8,033 nt of DNA, from assembly GCA_016463045.1 (NCBI GenBank), contig JAEMSB010000192.1:1-8033 (forward strand), given 5' to 3'. Each line of letters starts with the position of its first letter. The stretch's first letter is position 1. The notes under the pieces are model-generated. The model was not told the DNA's origin. It did no database searches and saw only the letters and a list, made by a program, of their open reading frames with translations. This DNA is from Niveispirillum sp. Lineage in GTDB: Bacteria; Pseudomonadota; Alphaproteobacteria; Azospirillales; Azospirillaceae. A program made the position numbers and the translations under genes. Below are positions 5,385-8,033 of the stretch, piece by piece.

Positions 5385-5684
5385 GTGCAGAATCTTCTGC
5401 GCATTCTGGGGCAGACCTCTTACGAACAGCGGCGACGGGAAATCACCGTCGATGGCCGCCGGATCAGTGTGTGTGTCAGCGAGGAATGCTGGAACGCGCT
5501 GGAGGATATCAGCCTTCAGGAAGGCGTCAGCCTGGAAACCCTGGTTGCCAATGTCGCCCGCCGTTGTGGCCGGCGCAGCCTGTCGCTGGAACTCGATCTT
5601 TTCGCCGTTTCCTATTACCAGACCGCCAGCCTTCCCTCTGGTGGCTTGCGCGATGTGGAACCGGCCAATCTCTTGCCCTGCTGA
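5385..5684 (+). CDS. Ribbon-helix-helix domain protein (RHH_4-like)
   Basis: This is a 99-residue protein that looks like the RHH_4 (PF13467-type) family common in alphaproteobacteria. Residues 19-31 (EITVDGRRISVCV) form the beta ribbon, 33-45 (EECWNALEDISLQ) the first helix, GVSL the turn, and 50-60 the second helix. The family's usual C-terminal motif (a segment like LSxxLRVFVLxYY) appears here as SLSLELDLFAVSYYQ at residues 65-79. Such proteins are thought to be DNA-binding regulators, since RHH dimers insert the ribbon in the major groove, but targets are mostly unknown. The start is a GTG at 5385 with AGGG at 5375-5378; there is no in-frame ATG before the domain. The N-terminal 18 residues and the C-terminal tail (from about 80) are not conserved in my memory. 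It precedes ligA by 81 bases, and a functional link is not evident. Confidence 0.82.
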   Translation: MQNLLRILGQTSYEQRRREITVDGRRISVCVSEECWNALEDISLQEGVSLETLVANVARRCGRRSLSLELDLFAVSYYQTASLPSGGLRDVEPANLLPC

Positions 5685-5765
5685 CCATTAAGCCCCCATT
5701 GCCCGCCGCCGCCGCCTCTCGTACAAGGTACGCCAACCGCCCCCTTTGACAGAGAGCGTTTCGCC

Positions 5766-7901
5766 ATGTCCTCCCCCCACCGCCTGATCGCCGTCGATGC
5801 CCTGACCCTGGAGGACGCGGCCAACGAACATGCGGCTCTGGCGGTGGAGATCGGGCACCATCGCGAACGCTACTACAACAAGGCCGATCCGGAGATTTCG
5901 GACGCCGACTATGACAAGTTGGAACAGCGTCTGGCCGCCATTGAGGCGCATTTTCCCGAACTGGTGACCGCCGACAGCCCGACCCAGACGGTGGGCGCCG
6001 CCCCCTCCTCCGGCTTTGGCAAGGTCAAGCATGCGGTGCCCATGCTGTCGCTTTCCAACGCGTTCGAGGATGTGGATGTCAGCGATTTCGTGGGCCGCAT
6101 CCGCCGGTTCCTGAACCTGTCCGACGACACGCCCGTCAGCTTCGTCGCAGAGCCCAAGATCGACGGCCTGTCTTTGTCCCTACGCTATGAGAAAGGCCGG
6201 CTGGTGCAGGCGGCCACGCGTGGCGACGGGGCGGAGGGGGAGGATGTGACGGCCAATGTCCGCACCATCCGCGACATCCCGCATGAATTGGCGGCCCCCT
6301 TCCCCGATCTGGTGGAGGTGCGTGGCGAGGTCTATATGACCCGTGCCGACTTCCTGGACCTGAACCGGGCACAGGCGGAGAAAAACGACAAAATCTTCGC
6401 CAACCCGCGCAACGCCGCCGCCGGGTCGCTGCGTCAGTTGGACAGCAGCATCACAGCCAGCCGCCCCCTGCGCTTCTTCGCCTATGCCTGGGGTGCCCTG
6501 TCGGAACCGCTGGGGGCGACGCAGTGGGAAAGCCGGCAGCGGCTGGCGGATTTCGGCTTCACCCTGTCCTCACCATCCGAACTGTGCACCGGCGCAGAGG
6601 CGTTGCTGGCCTATTACCGGATGATCGGGCAGCAGCGGCCCACCCTGCCCTTCGACATTGACGGCGTGGTCTACAAAGTCGACAGCCTGGCCCTTCAGGA
6701 ACGTCTGGGCTTCATCTCCCGCTCGCCCCGCTGGGCCACGGCGCATAAATACCCCGCCGAGCAGGCCACCACCCGCCTGAAGGCCATCAGCATTCAAGTG
6801 GGCCGCACCGGCGCCCTGACACCTGTGGCGGAACTGGAGCCCGTGAATGTCGGCGGCGTCGTGGTTAGCCGTGCCACCCTGCACAACAAGGACGAGATCG
6901 AGCGCAAGGATATCCGCGTCGGCGATCTGGTCATCGTACAGCGCGCCGGTGACGTGATCCCACAGATCGTCGGCTTCGTGCCTGAACAGCGCCCCGCCGA
7001 CGCCGTCCCCTTTGCCTTCCCCGATTGCTGCCCCGAATGCGGGTCCATGGCCGTGCGGGAGGAAGGCGAGGTTGTCACCCGCTGTACGGGCGGCCTGATC
7101 TGCCCGGCGCAGGCGGTGGAGCGGCTGCGCCATTTCGTGTCGCGCAATGCCTTTGATATCGAAGGGCTGGGGATTGAGCGTATCCAACTGTTCTTTGAAC
7201 AGGGCCGTATCAAGCAGCCCGCCGATATCTTCACGCTGGAAGCCCGCGAAGAACAGCGCCTGGACCGGCTGATCAGCATGACCGGCTTTGGCAAGAAGTC
7301 GGTGGAGAAGCTGTTCGCCGCCATCGAGGCACGGCGCACCATCGCGCTGGACCGTTTCATCTTCGCCCTGGGTATCCGCCAGATCGGGGAAGCCACGGCC
7401 AAGCTGCTGGCCAAGGCCTATCGCACGGCGGAAAACTGGCGCGATCGTATGGTCGCTGCGGCCGCCGAACGGGCGGACAAGCGCGACGAGAAGAAGCCGG
7501 AACTGGTGGGAGAGGCCTATGCCGAGCTGTGCGCCATCGAACAGATCGGCATCAGCGTGGCCGACGACCTGACCGATTTCTTCCGCGAGCAGCATAATCT
7601 GGACGCCGTCGCTGCCCTGCTGGCCCAGGTGACGGTGGAGGAATATGTGCCGCCGGCGGCGGCCACCACATCGCCCGTTGCCGGCAAGACGGTGGTGTTC
7701 ACCGGTACGCTGACCACCATGGGCCGGTCAGAGGCCAAGGCCAAGGCAGAGGCCCTGGGCGCCAAGGTGGCCGGATCAGTCAGTGCGAAAACCGACTATG
7801 TCATCGTCGGCGCCGACGCCGGGTCCAAGGCCGCCAAGGCCCAGGAGCTTGGCGTGACGATCCTGTCGGAGGAGGAATGGGCGGCGTTGATTGCGGGGTA
7901 G
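5766..7901 (+). CDS. ligA: NAD+-dependent DNA ligase LigA
   Basis: This is a 711-residue enzyme that seals nicks in replication and repair using NAD+, longer than the 671 of E. coli. The Ia domain is at the N-terminus (RYYNKADPEISDADYD, residues 35-50). The adenylation motif AEPKIDGLSLSLRY carries the AMP-accepting Lys131. Further nucleotidyltransferase motifs follow (VRGEVYM; NPRNAAAGSLRQLD; DGVVYKVD), then the OB fold. A four-cysteine zinc finger at Cys422, 425, 440 and 446 has exactly the spacing of the E. coli 408/411/426/432 set. Helix-hairpin-helix repeats fill about 455-620, including a charged insertion near residues 565-580 (RADKRDEKKPE), and a BRCT domain covers 636-711. AGAGAG at 5751-5756 lies upstream of the ATG. 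All catalytic features are intact, and it is expected to be essential. recN often precedes ligA in related bacteria (recollection); here an RHH gene does. Confidence 0.98.
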   Translation: MSSPHRLIAVDALTLEDAANEHAALAVEIGHHRERYYNKADPEISDADYDKLEQRLAAIEAHFPELVTADSPTQTVGAAPSSGFGKVKHAVPMLSLSNAFEDVDVSDFVGRIRRFLNLSDDTPVSFVAEPKIDGLSLSLRYEKGRLVQAATRGDGAEGEDVTANVRTIRDIPHELAAPFPDLVEVRGEVYMTRADFLDLNRAQAEKNDKIFANPRNAAAGSLRQLDSSITASRPLRFFAYAWGALSEPLGATQWESRQRLADFGFTLSSPSELCTGAEALLAYYRMIGQQRPTLPFDIDGVVYKVDSLALQERLGFISRSPRWATAHKYPAEQATTRLKAISIQVGRTGALTPVAELEPVNVGGVVVSRATLHNKDEIERKDIRVGDLVIVQRAGDVIPQIVGFVPEQRPADAVPFAFPDCCPECGSMAVREEGEVVTRCTGGLICPAQAVERLRHFVSRNAFDIEGLGIERIQLFFEQGRIKQPADIFTLEAREEQRLDRLISMTGFGKKSVEKLFAAIEARRTIALDRFIFALGIRQIGEATAKLLAKAYRTAENWRDRMVAAAAERADKRDEKKPELVGEAYAELCAIEQIGISVADDLTDFFREQHNLDAVAALLAQVTVEEYVPPAAATTSPVAGKTVVFTGTLTTMGRSEAKAKAEALGAKVAGSVSAKTDYVIVGADAGSKAAKAQELGVTILSEEEWAALIAG

Positions 7902-7970
7902 GCCCCACACATGCCGCCGCATCATCCCTGAAATCGCCGCAATGGGGGTGCATCAGCTTGTGGGGTTGGT

Positions 7971-7989
7971 GCCAGGGCCCTATCCTGGC
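7971..7989 (+). terminator. Weak hairpin downstream of ligA
   Basis: GCCAGG (7971-7976) and CCTGGC (7984-7989) form a 6-bp inverted repeat around a 7-base loop, about 70 bases after the ligA stop. No T-run follows, so it is a poor intrinsic terminator and may be chance. The rest of the 132-base tail after ligA (7902-8033) has no convincing ORF, RNA gene or start of a new gene. Confidence 0.2.
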
Positions 7990-8033
7990 CACCGATCCCG
8001 ATAAAGCCCCTTGCCGGACCCCATGCCTTGAGC

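Noticed and set aside
5720..5732. CGTAC-AAG-GTACG mini-palindrome and a GCC run before ligA
   Set aside because: Arms of 5 bp and simple GC-rich sequence; no supportable function.
6570..7595. 341-residue minus-strand ORF inside ligA
   Set aside because: Antisense shadow; LigA motifs fully account for this DNA.
1..8033. Mobile element, CRISPR, toxin-antitoxin or defence system
   Set aside because: No transposase, integrase, terminal repeats, spaced repeat array or defence domains; the RHH protein has no adjacent toxin gene.

Overview
The window is high-GC DNA with dense, mostly short-spaced genes. It looks like a chromosomal segment of an alphaproteobacterium, probably in the Rhodospirillales / Azospirillum-like group. 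This rests on the thrB-rnhA pairing, the alphaproteobacterial ribbon-helix-helix (RHH_4-type) protein, the LigA sequence style and the codon bias. The taxonomic call is inference from memory of such proteins, with no database search. Nothing suggests an insertion sequence, prophage, CRISPR array, tRNA or rRNA.

Layout. (1) 1-2228, plus strand: the 3' end of a cyclopropane-fatty-acid-synthase-like methyltransferase, then an MFS_2/GPH-family transporter and a DUF3833 lipoprotein. They are tightly spaced and likely one operon concerned with membrane-lipid modification. (2) 2241-2308: two strong hairpins between convergent transcription units. (3) 2298-3622, minus strand: a phage-shock-type envelope stress operon. 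A consensus sigma-54 (-24/-12) promoter is followed by a 47-residue tail-anchored membrane protein, then pspA and pspC. No pspB is present, and the pspF activator is not in the window. (4) 3623-3822: a divergent intergenic region with a perfect 9-bp inverted repeat and a pair of 8-bp direct repeats spaced 20 bp apart. These are candidate activator-binding or structural elements. (5) 3823-5252, plus strand: thrB (homoserine kinase, ThrB2/APH fold) and rnhA (RNase HI), joined by a 4-base stop/start overlap. (6) 5320-5684: a plausible sigma-70 promoter and a small RHH domain protein. (7) 5766-7901: ligA, the NAD+-dependent DNA ligase, complete with all domains. (8) 7902-8033: noncoding tail with weak inverted repeats.

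Most genes are ordinary housekeeping. The most interesting parts are the sigma-54-driven psp operon with its short, easily missed leading membrane-protein gene, and the lipid methyltransferase / MFS_2 transporter / DUF3833 lipoprotein cluster. The transporter in that cluster keeps the MelB-type cation aspartates but appears to lack a sugar-binding aspartate.
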